Of a stretch of DNA of 64,000 nt, positions 21,158-30,389 are shown piece after piece. The notes under the pieces are model-generated. The model was not told where the DNA came from, made no database searches, and saw only the letters and a program-made list of their open reading frames with translations. The translations under genes were made by a program, and so were the position numbers. Numbering within the stretch: position 1 is the first letter of the stretch; the number at the start of each line of letters is the position of its first letter. Origin of the DNA: Zoogloea sp041911615 (GTDB lineage: Bacteria > Pseudomonadota > Gammaproteobacteria > Burkholderiales > Rhodocyclaceae); the NCBI RefSeq assembly GCF_041911615.1, contig NZ_JAYROR010000066.1:75336-139335 (forward strand), given 5' to 3'.

Positions 21158-22801
21158 TCACATGCCCTGGTAGATCGGGCCTTCGCCCCCCTGAGGGGTG
21201 ACCCAGTTGATGTTCTGGGTCGGGTCCTTGATGTCGCAGGTCTTGCAGTGGACGCAGTTCTGGGCGTTGATCTGCAGACGCGGGTTGCTGCCTTCGGCGT
21301 CACGGACGATCTCGTAGACGCCGGCCGGACAGTATCGCTGTTCGGGGGCGTCGTACTTTGCCAGGTTGACGGCGATGGGCACCGATGCGTCCTTGAGCTG
21401 CAGGTGGCAGGGCTCATCCTCTTCGTGGTTGGTATTGGAGAGAAAGACCGAGGAGAGTCGGTCGAAGGTGAGCTTGCCGTCGGGCTTGGGGTAGGCGATC
21501 GGGCTGCACTCGGCGGCCGGACGCAGGGCGGTGTGGTCGGCGCTGTTGTGGAGGGTCCAGGGGACCTTGCCGCCGAAGAGCGTCTGCTCGGCGCCGAACA
21601 GGAGGGAGCCGAGCCACAGGCCCTTCTTCATGTAGGGCTTGAAATTGCGGGTCTTGTGGAGTTCGGCGTGCAGCCAGCTGGCCTTGAAGGCTTCCGGGTA
21701 GGCGCTCAGTTCGTCCTGCGCGCGGCCGGCAGCGAGGGCGTCGTAGACGGCCTCGGCCGCGAGCATGCCGGATTTCATCGCGGCGTGGGTGCCCTTGATG
21801 CGGGCGGCGTTGAGGAAACCGGCGTCGTCGCCGATCAGCGCGCCACCCGGGAAGACCAGCTTCGGCTGGCTCTGCAGGCCACCAGCTGCGATGGCCCGGG
21901 CGCCGTAGGCCAGGCGTTTGCCGCCGTCGAGGAACTTGCGGATTTCCGGGTGGGTCTTGTAGCGCTGGAACTCCTCGAATGGCGACAGGTAGGGATTGCT
22001 GTAGTTGAGGCCGACGACGAAGCCGACTGCGACGAGGTTGTCTTCGAGGTGGTAGCAGAAGCCGCCGCCGTAAGTGGCGGTGTCCATCGGCCAGCCGGCG
22101 GTGTGCACCACGAGGCCGGGGACATGCTGCCCGGCGGGGATTTCCCAGAGTTCCTTGATGCCGATGCCGTACGTTTGCGGATCGACGCCGTCGCGCAGGG
22201 TGAAGCGGGCTTCGAGTTGTTTGCCCAGGTGGCCGCGACAGCCTTCGGCGAAGAAGGTGTACTTGGCGCGCAGCTCCATGCCGGGCTGGAAATTGGGGCC
22301 CTGGGTGCCGTCCTTGAGCACGCCCATGTCGCCGGTGATCACGCCGGCCACGGCGCCCTTCTCGTCGAACAGCAGCTCGGCGCCGCTGAAACCGGGATAG
22401 ACCTCGATGCCCATCGCTTCGGCCTGCTCGCCCAGCCATTTGACGAAGTTGCCCAGGCGGACGATGTAGTTGCCGTCGTTGTGGAAGGAGTCGGGCAGGA
22501 GACCGTTGGGCACCTGACGACCGCCGGTCTCGGACAGGAAGATCACGCGATCCTCGGATACCGGGGTGTTGAGCGGCGCGCCACGCTCTTTCCAGTCGGG
22601 GAAGAGCTCGTTGAGGGCACGGGGATCGACGACCGCGCCGGAGAGGATGTGGGCGCCGATTTCGGCGGCCTTCTCGATCAGGCAGACCGAGAAATCCTGC
22701 CCTTTTTCCGCTGCGAGTTGCTTGAGCCGGATCGCCGTGGCGAGGCCCGCAGGGCCGCCGCCGACGATCAGTACGTCGAATTCCATGGAATCGCGTTCCA
22801 T
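21158..22801 (-). CDS. electron transfer flavoprotein-ubiquinone oxidoreductase
   Basis: 547 residues, the usual ETF-QO length. The N-terminal FAD-binding GGGPAG motif comes at about residue 14, and conserved ETF-QO stretches (GIGIKELWEIP, FCYHLEDN) follow. The C-terminal ferredoxin-like part carries four cysteines for one 4Fe-4S cluster (YCPAG, then NCVHCKTC). It passes electrons from reduced ETF, fed by acyl-CoA dehydrogenases, to ubiquinone at the inner membrane. The ATG at 22801 is fixed by an AGGAGGTGA ribosome-binding site seven bases upstream. The gene is divergent from a thioesterase/acetoacetyl-CoA synthetase unit and shares a regulatory gap with it that holds a perfect palindrome. 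Confidence 0.96.
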   Translation of the reverse strand: MERDSMEFDVLIVGGGPAGLATAIRLKQLAAEKGQDFSVCLIEKAAEIGAHILSGAVVDPRALNELFPDWKERGAPLNTPVSEDRVIFLSETGGRQVPNGLLPDSFHNDGNYIVRLGNFVKWLGEQAEAMGIEVYPGFSGAELLFDEKGAVAGVITGDMGVLKDGTQGPNFQPGMELRAKYTFFAEGCRGHLGKQLEARFTLRDGVDPQTYGIGIKELWEIPAGQHVPGLVVHTAGWPMDTATYGGGFCYHLEDNLVAVGFVVGLNYSNPYLSPFEEFQRYKTHPEIRKFLDGGKRLAYGARAIAAGGLQSQPKLVFPGGALIGDDAGFLNAARIKGTHAAMKSGMLAAEAVYDALAAGRAQDELSAYPEAFKASWLHAELHKTRNFKPYMKKGLWLGSLLFGAEQTLFGGKVPWTLHNSADHTALRPAAECSPIAYPKPDGKLTFDRLSSVFLSNTNHEEDEPCHLQLKDASVPIAVNLAKYDAPEQRYCPAGVYEIVRDAEGSNPRLQINAQNCVHCKTCDIKDPTQNINWVTPQGGEGPIYQGM

Positions 22802-22907
22802 TGCCGTCACCTCCTGATATTTTCTGATTTGTTCTGGATCGGCACGCCGACTGGCGCCCGTTTCGGCTCGCGGAAGAGGCCCGCCGGCCGCAGTTGGGCC
22901 GGCAGCC

Positions 22908-22927
22908 AACATACGCAAGCGTATGTT
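22908..22927. promoter_or_regulatory. perfect 20-bp palindromic operator candidate between divergent lipid-metabolism genes
   Basis: AACATACGCAAGCGTATGTT: two 9-base arms around AA. The form resembles operators of TetR-family repressors. It lies 107 bases upstream of the ETF-QO start and directly before a TTGACT -35 box facing the thioesterase gene, so a bound protein could regulate both directions. The cognate regulator is not in the window. Confidence 0.7.
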
Positions 22928-22930
22928 ACA

Positions 22931-22959
22931 TTGACTCGGCGCGCACGGGGCAGTTGTAT
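22931..22959 (+). promoter_or_regulatory. putative sigma-70 promoter for the thioesterase operon
   Basis: TTGACT (22931-22936) is a strong -35. At 17-base spacing lies TTGTAT (22954-22959), with TATAGC overlapping it slightly further downstream. The -35 starts four bases after the palindrome at 22908-22927. Confidence 0.5.
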
Positions 22960-23010
22960 AGCATCCGTCACGCGACTGCAATCGAAAACAAGACAAGGAG
23001 ACACGTCCCC

Positions 23011-23427
23011 ATGAGCGACGCACAGGCAACGCGCAAATTGCAGCTGATCACCCGGATTCCGGTCCGCTGGGGTGACATGGATGCCTACGGGCACGTCAAC
23101 AACACGATCTATTTCCGCTACTGCGAGCAGGCCCGCGTCGAGTGGCTGGAGCAGTCGGGCTCGGCGGTGACCCCGGACAACCCGGTGGCGCCGGTCATCA
23201 TCAATGCCAGCTGCACTTTCCTGATTCCCATCAACTATCCGGCCACGGTGGTGCTGCGCATGTACGCCGGCGAGCCGGGGCGTAGCAGCGTGATGACCTG
23301 GTACGAGCTGGGGGTCGAGGGCGACGAGCGGGTCTATGCCGAAGGCGCATCGAAGGTGGTGTGGATGGATCCGCGCACCGGCAAGTCGGTACCGCTCCCC
23401 GACGACATTCGCGCCAAGGTAAGCTGA
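23011..23427 (+). CDS. hotdog-fold acyl-CoA thioesterase (4HBT family)
   Basis: 138 residues, typical of a single hotdog domain. The motif VRWGDMDAYGHVNNTIYFRY is the 4-hydroxybenzoyl-CoA thioesterase family signature, with the catalytic Asp in the GDMDAYGH segment. The enzyme should hydrolyse an acyl-CoA thioester; chain length and substrate are not readable. The start ATG has an AAGGAG site eight bases upstream. It heads a unit with acetoacetyl-CoA synthetase 66 bases downstream, and is divergent from ETF-QO, pointing to fatty-acid or ketone-body metabolism. Confidence 0.9.
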   Translation: MSDAQATRKLQLITRIPVRWGDMDAYGHVNNTIYFRYCEQARVEWLEQSGSAVTPDNPVAPVIINASCTFLIPINYPATVVLRMYAGEPGRSSVMTWYELGVEGDERVYAEGASKVVWMDPRTGKSVPLPDDIRAKVS

Positions 23428-23493
23428 GCACTTCGTGCAGCATCGACACCGGACGACGAGCCGGGTTATGAATAACAGTCGCAGGAGAACTTC

Positions 23494-25473
23494 ATGAGCT
23501 ATCCCATCGCCGAGCGCCCGTTGTGGGTGCCGGATGCCGGCCGTGTGGCAGGCGCCAACATCACCGATTTCACCTGTCAGGCCGAGGCCCGCTGGGGGCG
23601 GGCGCTGCCGGATTACGCCGCGCTGCACGCCTGGTCGGTCAGCGAGCCGGCCGAGTTCTGGACGTCGGTGTGGGATTACGGTCAGGTGAAGGGCCAGATG
23701 GGCGACGTCGTGCTCGAGGACGGTGATCGCATGCCAGGTGCCCGCTGGTTCCCCGGTGCGCGGCTCAACTTCGCCGAGAATCTGCTGCGCAGCCGCGACG
23801 ACAGTGATGCGTTGATCTTCTGGGGCGAGGATCGGGTTCATAACCGTCTCTCCCACGGCGACCTCTATCGCCAGGTGGCGCATCTGGCCGCCGCGCTGCG
23901 TGACATGGGCGTCGAGCCTGGCGACCGCGTCGCGGCCTGGATGCCGAACCTGCCCGAAACCATCGTGGCGATGCTCGCCGCGACCAGCATCGGTGCGATC
24001 TTCTCGTCCGCGTCGCCGGATTTCGGTGTGCAGGGCGTCCTCGACCGTTTCGGTCAGATCGAGCCGAAGGTGCTGGTGGCGGTCGATGGCTACTACTACA
24101 ACGGCAAGGTTGTCGACTGCCTCGATCGGCTTGCGGCGATCACCGACGGGCTGCCTTCGGTGAAGCGGGTCATCGTCGTGCCTTACGTTCATGCCCACCA
24201 CGATCTTTCTCATGTGCATCACGCGCGGCTGCTGGCGGACTTCGTCAAGCCCTTCCTGGCCGAAACCGAGATCCGATTTGCCCAGCTGCCCTTCGATCAC
24301 CCGCTTTACATCATGTATTCGTCGGGCACCACCGGCGTGCCCAAGTGCATCGTTCACTGTGCCGGCGGCGTGCTGCTCCAGCATTTGAAAGAGCTGCGCC
24401 TGCATGGTGACGTCAAGCCGGGCGATCGTTTGTTCTACTTCACCACCTGTGGCTGGATGATGTGGAACTGGCTGGTGTCTGGCCTCGCCGCCGGCGCCAC
24501 GCTGCTGCTTTACGACGGTTCGCCGATGATCGGCAACGGCGCGATCCTGTTCGACTACGCGCAGGCCGAGCACATGACCCACTTCGGCACGTCCGCCAAG
24601 TTCATCGACGGCATCGCCAAGGCTGGCCTGCGTCCCCGCGCCACCCATGACCTGTCGGCGCTGCGGGCGATGTTTTCCACCGGCAGCCCGCTGGTGCCCG
24701 AGGGCTTCGAATACGTCTATCGTGAGATCAAGTCCGACCTCTGCCTGTCCTCCATCTCGGGCGGCACCGACATCGTGTCGTGCTTTGTGCTCGGCAACCC
24801 CGCGCTGCCCGTGTGGTCTGGGGAGATCCAGTGCAAGGGGCTCGGCATGGCGGTAGACGTTTTCGACGAGGCCGGCACGCCGGTGCGCAGCGAGAAGGGA
24901 GAACTGGTGTGTACCCGGCCTTTCCCGGTGATGCCGATCGGTTTCTGGAACGACGCGGACGGCGCCAAGTATCGTGCCGCGTACTTTGCCCGCTTCGACA
25001 ACGTGTGGTGCCACGGTGACTATTCCGAGATCACCGCCCACAACGGGCTGATCATCTACGGCCGCTCCGACGCCACCCTCAACCCGGGCGGCGTGCGCAT
25101 CGGCACGGCGGAGATCTATCGTCAGGTCGAGAAGCTCGACGAGGTCGTCGAATCCCTGGTCATCGGCCAGCAGTGGCCGCCGGGCGACGCCGCCGACGTG
25201 CGGGTGGTGCTCTTCGTCAAGCTACGCGAAGGTCTCGCCCTCGACGATGCGCTGATCGCCCGCGTCCGCCAGACCATCCGCGACAACACCACGCCGCGCC
25301 ATGTGCCGGCCAAGGTGGTGCAGGTGACCGACATTCCGCGCACCAAGAGCGGCAAGATCGTCGAGTTGGCGGTGCGCTCGGTGGTGCACGGCGAGCCCGT
25401 CAAGAACGTCGAGGCATTGGCCAATCCGGCCGCGCTCGAGCAGTTCCGGGCCCGGCCCGAACTGCAGTCTTGA
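23494..25473 (+). CDS. acetoacetyl-CoA synthetase (acetoacetate-CoA ligase)
   Basis: 659 residues, the standard length. It activates acetoacetate with ATP and CoA to acetoacetyl-CoA through an acyl-adenylate. The ANL-superfamily P-loop is YIMYSSGTTGVPKC (about residue 275). TTCGWMMWNWLV is specific for the acetoacetyl/acetyl-CoA synthetase branch, and the C-terminal catalytic Lys lies in PRTKSGKIVE (about 625). N-terminal features (PGARLNFAENLL) match acetoacetyl-CoA rather than acetyl-CoA synthetase. AGGAG lies close upstream of the ATG. Context with a thioesterase and ETF-QO suggests use of ketone bodies, polyhydroxybutyrate products or leucine breakdown products. Confidence 0.94.
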   Translation: MSYPIAERPLWVPDAGRVAGANITDFTCQAEARWGRALPDYAALHAWSVSEPAEFWTSVWDYGQVKGQMGDVVLEDGDRMPGARWFPGARLNFAENLLRSRDDSDALIFWGEDRVHNRLSHGDLYRQVAHLAAALRDMGVEPGDRVAAWMPNLPETIVAMLAATSIGAIFSSASPDFGVQGVLDRFGQIEPKVLVAVDGYYYNGKVVDCLDRLAAITDGLPSVKRVIVVPYVHAHHDLSHVHHARLLADFVKPFLAETEIRFAQLPFDHPLYIMYSSGTTGVPKCIVHCAGGVLLQHLKELRLHGDVKPGDRLFYFTTCGWMMWNWLVSGLAAGATLLLYDGSPMIGNGAILFDYAQAEHMTHFGTSAKFIDGIAKAGLRPRATHDLSALRAMFSTGSPLVPEGFEYVYREIKSDLCLSSISGGTDIVSCFVLGNPALPVWSGEIQCKGLGMAVDVFDEAGTPVRSEKGELVCTRPFPVMPIGFWNDADGAKYRAAYFARFDNVWCHGDYSEITAHNGLIIYGRSDATLNPGGVRIGTAEIYRQVEKLDEVVESLVIGQQWPPGDAADVRVVLFVKLREGLALDDALIARVRQTIRDNTTPRHVPAKVVQVTDIPRTKSGKIVELAVRSVVHGEPVKNVEALANPAALEQFRARPELQS

Positions 25474-25483
25474 GGAGCCCGCG

Positions 25484-26032
25484 ATGCTCATGGATCGTCA
25501 GAAGGGCAGCCTCCTCGTCGTGGATGTGCAGACCCGCCTGCTGCCGGCCATCGCCGACGGCGAGGCGGTGCTGGCCAACTGCAGCTGGCTCGTCGGGGTC
25601 GCCCGACGTGTCGGCGTGCCGGTGGTGGTTTCCGAGCAATATCCGCAGGGCCTCGGCCCCACCGCCGCGCCGCTGCGCGAGGCGGCTGGCGACGCGCGGG
25701 TGGTCACCAAGACGCATTTTTCATGCGTGTCGGACGGTTGCCTCGACGGCACCGAGGTGGATGCCCGCCGTCAGGTGGTGGTCGTGGGGACCGAGGCGCA
25801 CGTCTGCGTGATGCAGACGGCGCTCGAGCTGCGCTGGCAGGGCAAGGAGGTGTTCGTCGTCGCCGACGCGGTCGGCTCCCGCAAGGCGGTCGACCGCGAA
25901 ATCGCTCTGGCGCGTATGCGCAGCCACGGCATCGAAGTGGTCACCCGCGAGATGGTCGCATTCGAATGGCTCAAGCAGAGCGCCACCGAGCTGTTCCGCG
26001 AAGTTAACCGGGACTTCATACGCGACAATTGA
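25484..26032 (+). CDS. isochorismatase-fold cysteine hydrolase
   Basis: 182 residues. The catalytic triad of the family is visible: Asp14 in LLVVDVQTRL, Lys in VVTKTHFSC, and the nucleophile Cys in EAHVCVMQTAL. The family includes YcaC-like hydrolases, nicotinamidases and N-carbamoylsarcosine amidases; the substrate here is unknown. It starts 10 bases after acetoacetyl-CoA synthetase, so it is probably co-transcribed. Two in-frame ATGs (25484 and 25490) are possible starts. Confidence 0.88.
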   Translation: MLMDRQKGSLLVVDVQTRLLPAIADGEAVLANCSWLVGVARRVGVPVVVSEQYPQGLGPTAAPLREAAGDARVVTKTHFSCVSDGCLDGTEVDARRQVVVVGTEAHVCVMQTALELRWQGKEVFVVADAVGSRKAVDREIALARMRSHGIEVVTREMVAFEWLKQSATELFREVNRDFIRDN

Positions 26033-26064
26033 GGAATCGTTACCCTCTACGGGAAGCGGGCCCG

Positions 26065-26094
26065 TTGAAGAAAGGGGGGTGAATCGGCTATCAT
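26065..26094 (+). promoter_or_regulatory. putative promoter of pyrG-kdsA-eno
   Basis: TTGAAG (26065-26070) and TATCAT (26089-26094) are spaced by 18 bases. They place a start near 26101, giving a leader of about 20 bases before the pyrG ATG at 26121. Confidence 0.5.
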
Positions 26095-26120
26095 TCCCCT
26101 TTCCAGAAGTCCCCCGTGTC

Positions 26121-27755
<1,635 letters not shown>

Positions 27756-27766
27756 AAGGAATCGTC

Positions 27767-28606
27767 ATGAAACTCTGCGGCTTCGATGTCGGTCTCGACA
27801 AGCCCTTCTTCCTGATCGCCGGCCCTTGCGTCATCGAGTCGCGCGAGATGGCCCTCGAAACCGCGGCGGCGCTGAAGGACATCTGCGCCGAACTGGCGAT
27901 CCCCTTCATCTACAAATCCAGCTACGACAAGGCCAACCGCAGCTCCGGCAAGTCCTTCCGGGGCATGGGCATGGAAAAGGGGCTCGAGATCCTCGCCGAA
28001 GTCCGCGAGAAGGTCGGCGTGCCGGTGCTCACCGACGTCCACACCGAAGCCGAAGTGCCCCACGTGGCGGCGGTCGTCGATGTGCTGCAGACGCCGGCCT
28101 TCCTGTGTCGCCAGACCGACTTCATCCACGCCGTGGCATCCTGCGGCAAGCCGGTGAACATCAAGAAGGGCCAGTTCCTTGCTCCAGGCGATATGAAGAA
28201 CGTCGTCGACAAGGCCCGCGAGGCCAACGGCGGCGCCGATACCATCATGGTGTGCGAGCGCGGCGCGTCCTTCGGCTACAACAACCTGGTGTCCGACATG
28301 CGCTCCCTGGCGATCATGCGCGACACCAGCTGTCCGGTGGTCTTCGACGCGACCCACTCGGTGCAGCTGCCGGGCGGGCAGGGCACGGTTTCGGGCGGCC
28401 AGCGGGAGTTCGTGCCGGTGCTGGCGCGGGCGGCCGTGGCCGTTGGCATCGCCGGGCTGTTCATGGAAACCCACCCCGATCCCGCCAAGGCCTTCTCGGA
28501 CGGCCCCAACGCGTGGCCGCTGCCCAAGCTGAAGGCGTTGCTGGCGACCCTCAAAGCGATCGATGCGCTGGTCAAGGGTGAGGGTTTCGAAGAGCTCAAA
28601 GGCTGA
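27767..28606 (+). CDS. kdsA: 3-deoxy-8-phosphooctulonate (KDO-8-P) synthase
   Basis: 279 residues. It condenses arabinose-5-phosphate with phosphoenolpyruvate to give KDO-8-phosphate for the lipopolysaccharide inner core. Characteristic stretches: LIAGPCVIES, KSSYDKANRSS, LTDVHTEAE, LCRQTDFIHA and VFDATHSVQLPG. The ATG at 27767 follows an AAGGA site. A TTG five codons upstream overlaps the pyrG stop and is less likely. PEP for this reaction is the product of enolase, encoded by the next gene. Confidence 0.98.
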   Translation: MKLCGFDVGLDKPFFLIAGPCVIESREMALETAAALKDICAELAIPFIYKSSYDKANRSSGKSFRGMGMEKGLEILAEVREKVGVPVLTDVHTEAEVPHVAAVVDVLQTPAFLCRQTDFIHAVASCGKPVNIKKGQFLAPGDMKNVVDKAREANGGADTIMVCERGASFGYNNLVSDMRSLAIMRDTSCPVVFDATHSVQLPGGQGTVSGGQREFVPVLARAAVAVGIAGLFMETHPDPAKAFSDGPNAWPLPKLKALLATLKAIDALVKGEGFEELKG

Positions 28607-28688
28607 GCCCGCAGGCGATTTTCCGGTTTCGAAGTTAGAGGCGGCCGGAAGGTCGCCGCTGTAAATTCAGTGATAAGAAAGGAAGTTC

Positions 28689-29978
28689 ATGAGCGCCATT
28701 GTTGATGTCATTGCCCGCGAGGTCCTCGACTCCCGCGGCAACCCCACCGTTGAAGCCGACGTGCTGCTCGAATCCGGCGTGATGGGTCGCGCGGCGGTGC
28801 CGTCCGGCGCCTCCACCGGCTCCCGCGAGGCCATCGAACTGCGCGACGGCGATGCCGGCCGCTACCTGGGCAAGGGCGTGCTGCAGGCGGTCGAGAACGT
28901 CAACACCGAGATCTCCGAAGCGCTGATCGGCCTCGACGCCGAAGAGCAGGCCTTCATCGACAAGACCCTGATCGACCTGGACGGCACCGACAACAAGTCG
29001 CGCCTGGGCGCCAACGCGCTGCTGGCCGTGTCCATGGCCGTGGCCAAGGCTGCCGCCGAAGAAGCTGGCCTGCCCCTGTACCGTTACTTCGGTGGTTCCG
29101 GTGGCATGGCCATGCCGGTGCCGATGATGAACGTCATCAACGGCGGCGCTCACGCCAACAACTCCCTGGACATCCAGGAATGCATGATCATGCCGGTCGG
29201 CGTGAAGAGCTTCCGCGAAGCCCTGCGCTGTGGCGCCGAGATCTTCCATCACCTCAAGAAGCTCACCGACAAGAAGGGCTACCCCACCACCGTCGGCGAC
29301 GAAGGCGGCTTTGCCCCGAACGTCTCGGGCACCGATGAAGCTCTCAACATGATCCTCGAAGCCGCTGCCAACGCCGGCTACGAGCCGGGCCGCGACATCG
29401 TCCTGGCCCTGGACTGCGCCGCTTCCGAGTTCTACAAGAACGGCAAGTACGAGCTGGTCGGCGAAGGCCTGTCGCTGACGTCCGAAGGCTTCACCGACTA
29501 CCTCGCCACCCTGGCCGACAAGTTCCCGATCATCTCGATCGAAGACGGCATGGCCGAGGGCGACTGGGCGGGCTGGAAGCACCTGACCGACCGCCTCGGC
29601 AAGAAGGTGCAGATCGTCGGTGACGACCTCTTCGTGACCAACACCCGCATCCTGAAGGAAGGCATCGACAAGGGTATCGCCAACTCGATCCTCATCAAGA
29701 TCAACCAGATCGGCACCCTGACCGAGACCTTCGCCGCCGTCGAGATGGCCAAGCGTGCCGGCTACACCGCGGTGATCTCCCACCGTTCCGGTGAAACCGA
29801 AGACTCCACCATCGCCGACATCGCGGTGGGTCTGAACGCCATGCAGATCAAGACCGGTTCGCTGTCCCGTTCCGATCGCATCTCCAAGTACAACCAGCTG
29901 CTGCGCATCGAGGAAGATCTCGGCGATACCGCCTTCTACCCGGGCCTGTCGGCTTTCTACAACCTGCGTACCCGCTAA
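28689..29978 (+). CDS. eno: enolase (phosphopyruvate hydratase)
   Basis: 429 residues, canonical length. It interconverts 2-phosphoglycerate and phosphoenolpyruvate. Visible landmarks: REVLDSRGNPTVE; the SGASTGSREA loop; catalytic Glu region GDEGGFAPN; metal ligands in ALDCAASEFY and SIEDGMAEGDW; GDDLFVTN; and ISHRSGETEDS near the end, which holds the conserved enolase signature. The ATG is preceded by AAAGGAAG. 82 bases separate it from kdsA. It is followed by a 15-bp perfect hairpin before ftsB. Confidence 0.99.
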   Translation: MSAIVDVIAREVLDSRGNPTVEADVLLESGVMGRAAVPSGASTGSREAIELRDGDAGRYLGKGVLQAVENVNTEISEALIGLDAEEQAFIDKTLIDLDGTDNKSRLGANALLAVSMAVAKAAAEEAGLPLYRYFGGSGGMAMPVPMMNVINGGAHANNSLDIQECMIMPVGVKSFREALRCGAEIFHHLKKLTDKKGYPTTVGDEGGFAPNVSGTDEALNMILEAAANAGYEPGRDIVLALDCAASEFYKNGKYELVGEGLSLTSEGFTDYLATLADKFPIISIEDGMAEGDWAGWKHLTDRLGKKVQIVGDDLFVTNTRILKEGIDKGIANSILIKINQIGTLTETFAAVEMAKRAGYTAVISHRSGETEDSTIADIAVGLNAMQIKTGSLSRSDRISKYNQLLRIEEDLGDTAFYPGLSAFYNLRTR

Positions 29979-29991
29979 GGGTTTCCGCAGA

Positions 29992-30025
29992 CCGGAGCAC
30001 GGCGACGTCGGGTCGCCGTGCTCCG
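29992..30025 (+). promoter_or_regulatory. perfect 15-bp stem, 4-base loop hairpin between eno and ftsB
   Basis: CCGGAGCACGGCGAC pairs perfectly with GTCGCCGTGCTCCGG around a GTCG loop. There is no T tract, so it is not a classic terminator. It ends two bases before the first possible ftsB ATG (30027), so it could act in RNA processing, attenuation or translational control of ftsB. Confidence 0.75.
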
Positions 30026-30044
30026 GATGCTCAGTCTTGCTTCC

Positions 30045-30323
30045 ATGCGTTGGCCAACCGTCATTCTCGCCTTACTCGTGCTTGCCTTGCAGTATCCGCT
30101 CTGGATCGGCAAGGGTGGCTGGCTGCGCGTCTGGGAAGTGGAGAAGCAGCTTTCTGCCCAGAAGGAAGGCAATCGCAAGCTGGAGCAGCGTAACACCGGC
30201 CTCGAAGCGGAAGTACGTGACCTGAAGACGGGTTACGAAGCCGTGGAAGAGCGCGCGCGTTTCGAGCTTGGCCTCACCAAGCCGGACGAAGTCTTCGTCC
30301 AGACGCCTCAAACACCCAAGTAA
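30045..30323 (+). CDS. ftsB: cell division protein FtsB
   Basis: 92 residues from the ATG at 30045 (in-frame alternatives: ATG 30027, GTG 30018). Typical FtsB layout: short N-terminus, one membrane helix (about residues 4-20), then a leucine-zipper-type coiled coil (about 30-65, repeated Glu/Lys/Leu) and a short periplasmic tail with RARFELGL. It bridges FtsL and FtsQ in the divisome. Position directly after eno is the conserved location in Proteobacteria. No clear ribosome-binding site is visible; the strong hairpin just upstream may influence its translation. E. coli FtsB is about 100 residues. Confidence 0.9.
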   Translation: MRWPTVILALLVLALQYPLWIGKGGWLRVWEVEKQLSAQKEGNRKLEQRNTGLEAEVRDLKTGYEAVEERARFELGLTKPDEVFVQTPQTPK

Positions 30324-30340
30324 GTCTCGTCCCTGCATCG

Positions 30341-30359
30341 CTCGCCTGTTTGAGGCGAG
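30341..30359. terminator. weak hairpin between convergent ftsB and pgi
   Basis: CTCGCCT / AGGCGAG, 7 bp with a 5-base loop, in the 66-base gap between the two convergent stops. There is no T tract on either strand, so termination here is uncertain. Confidence 0.35.
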
Positions 30360-30389
30360 GTCCGGGGTTGCCTCCGCTGACCGTCGCCG

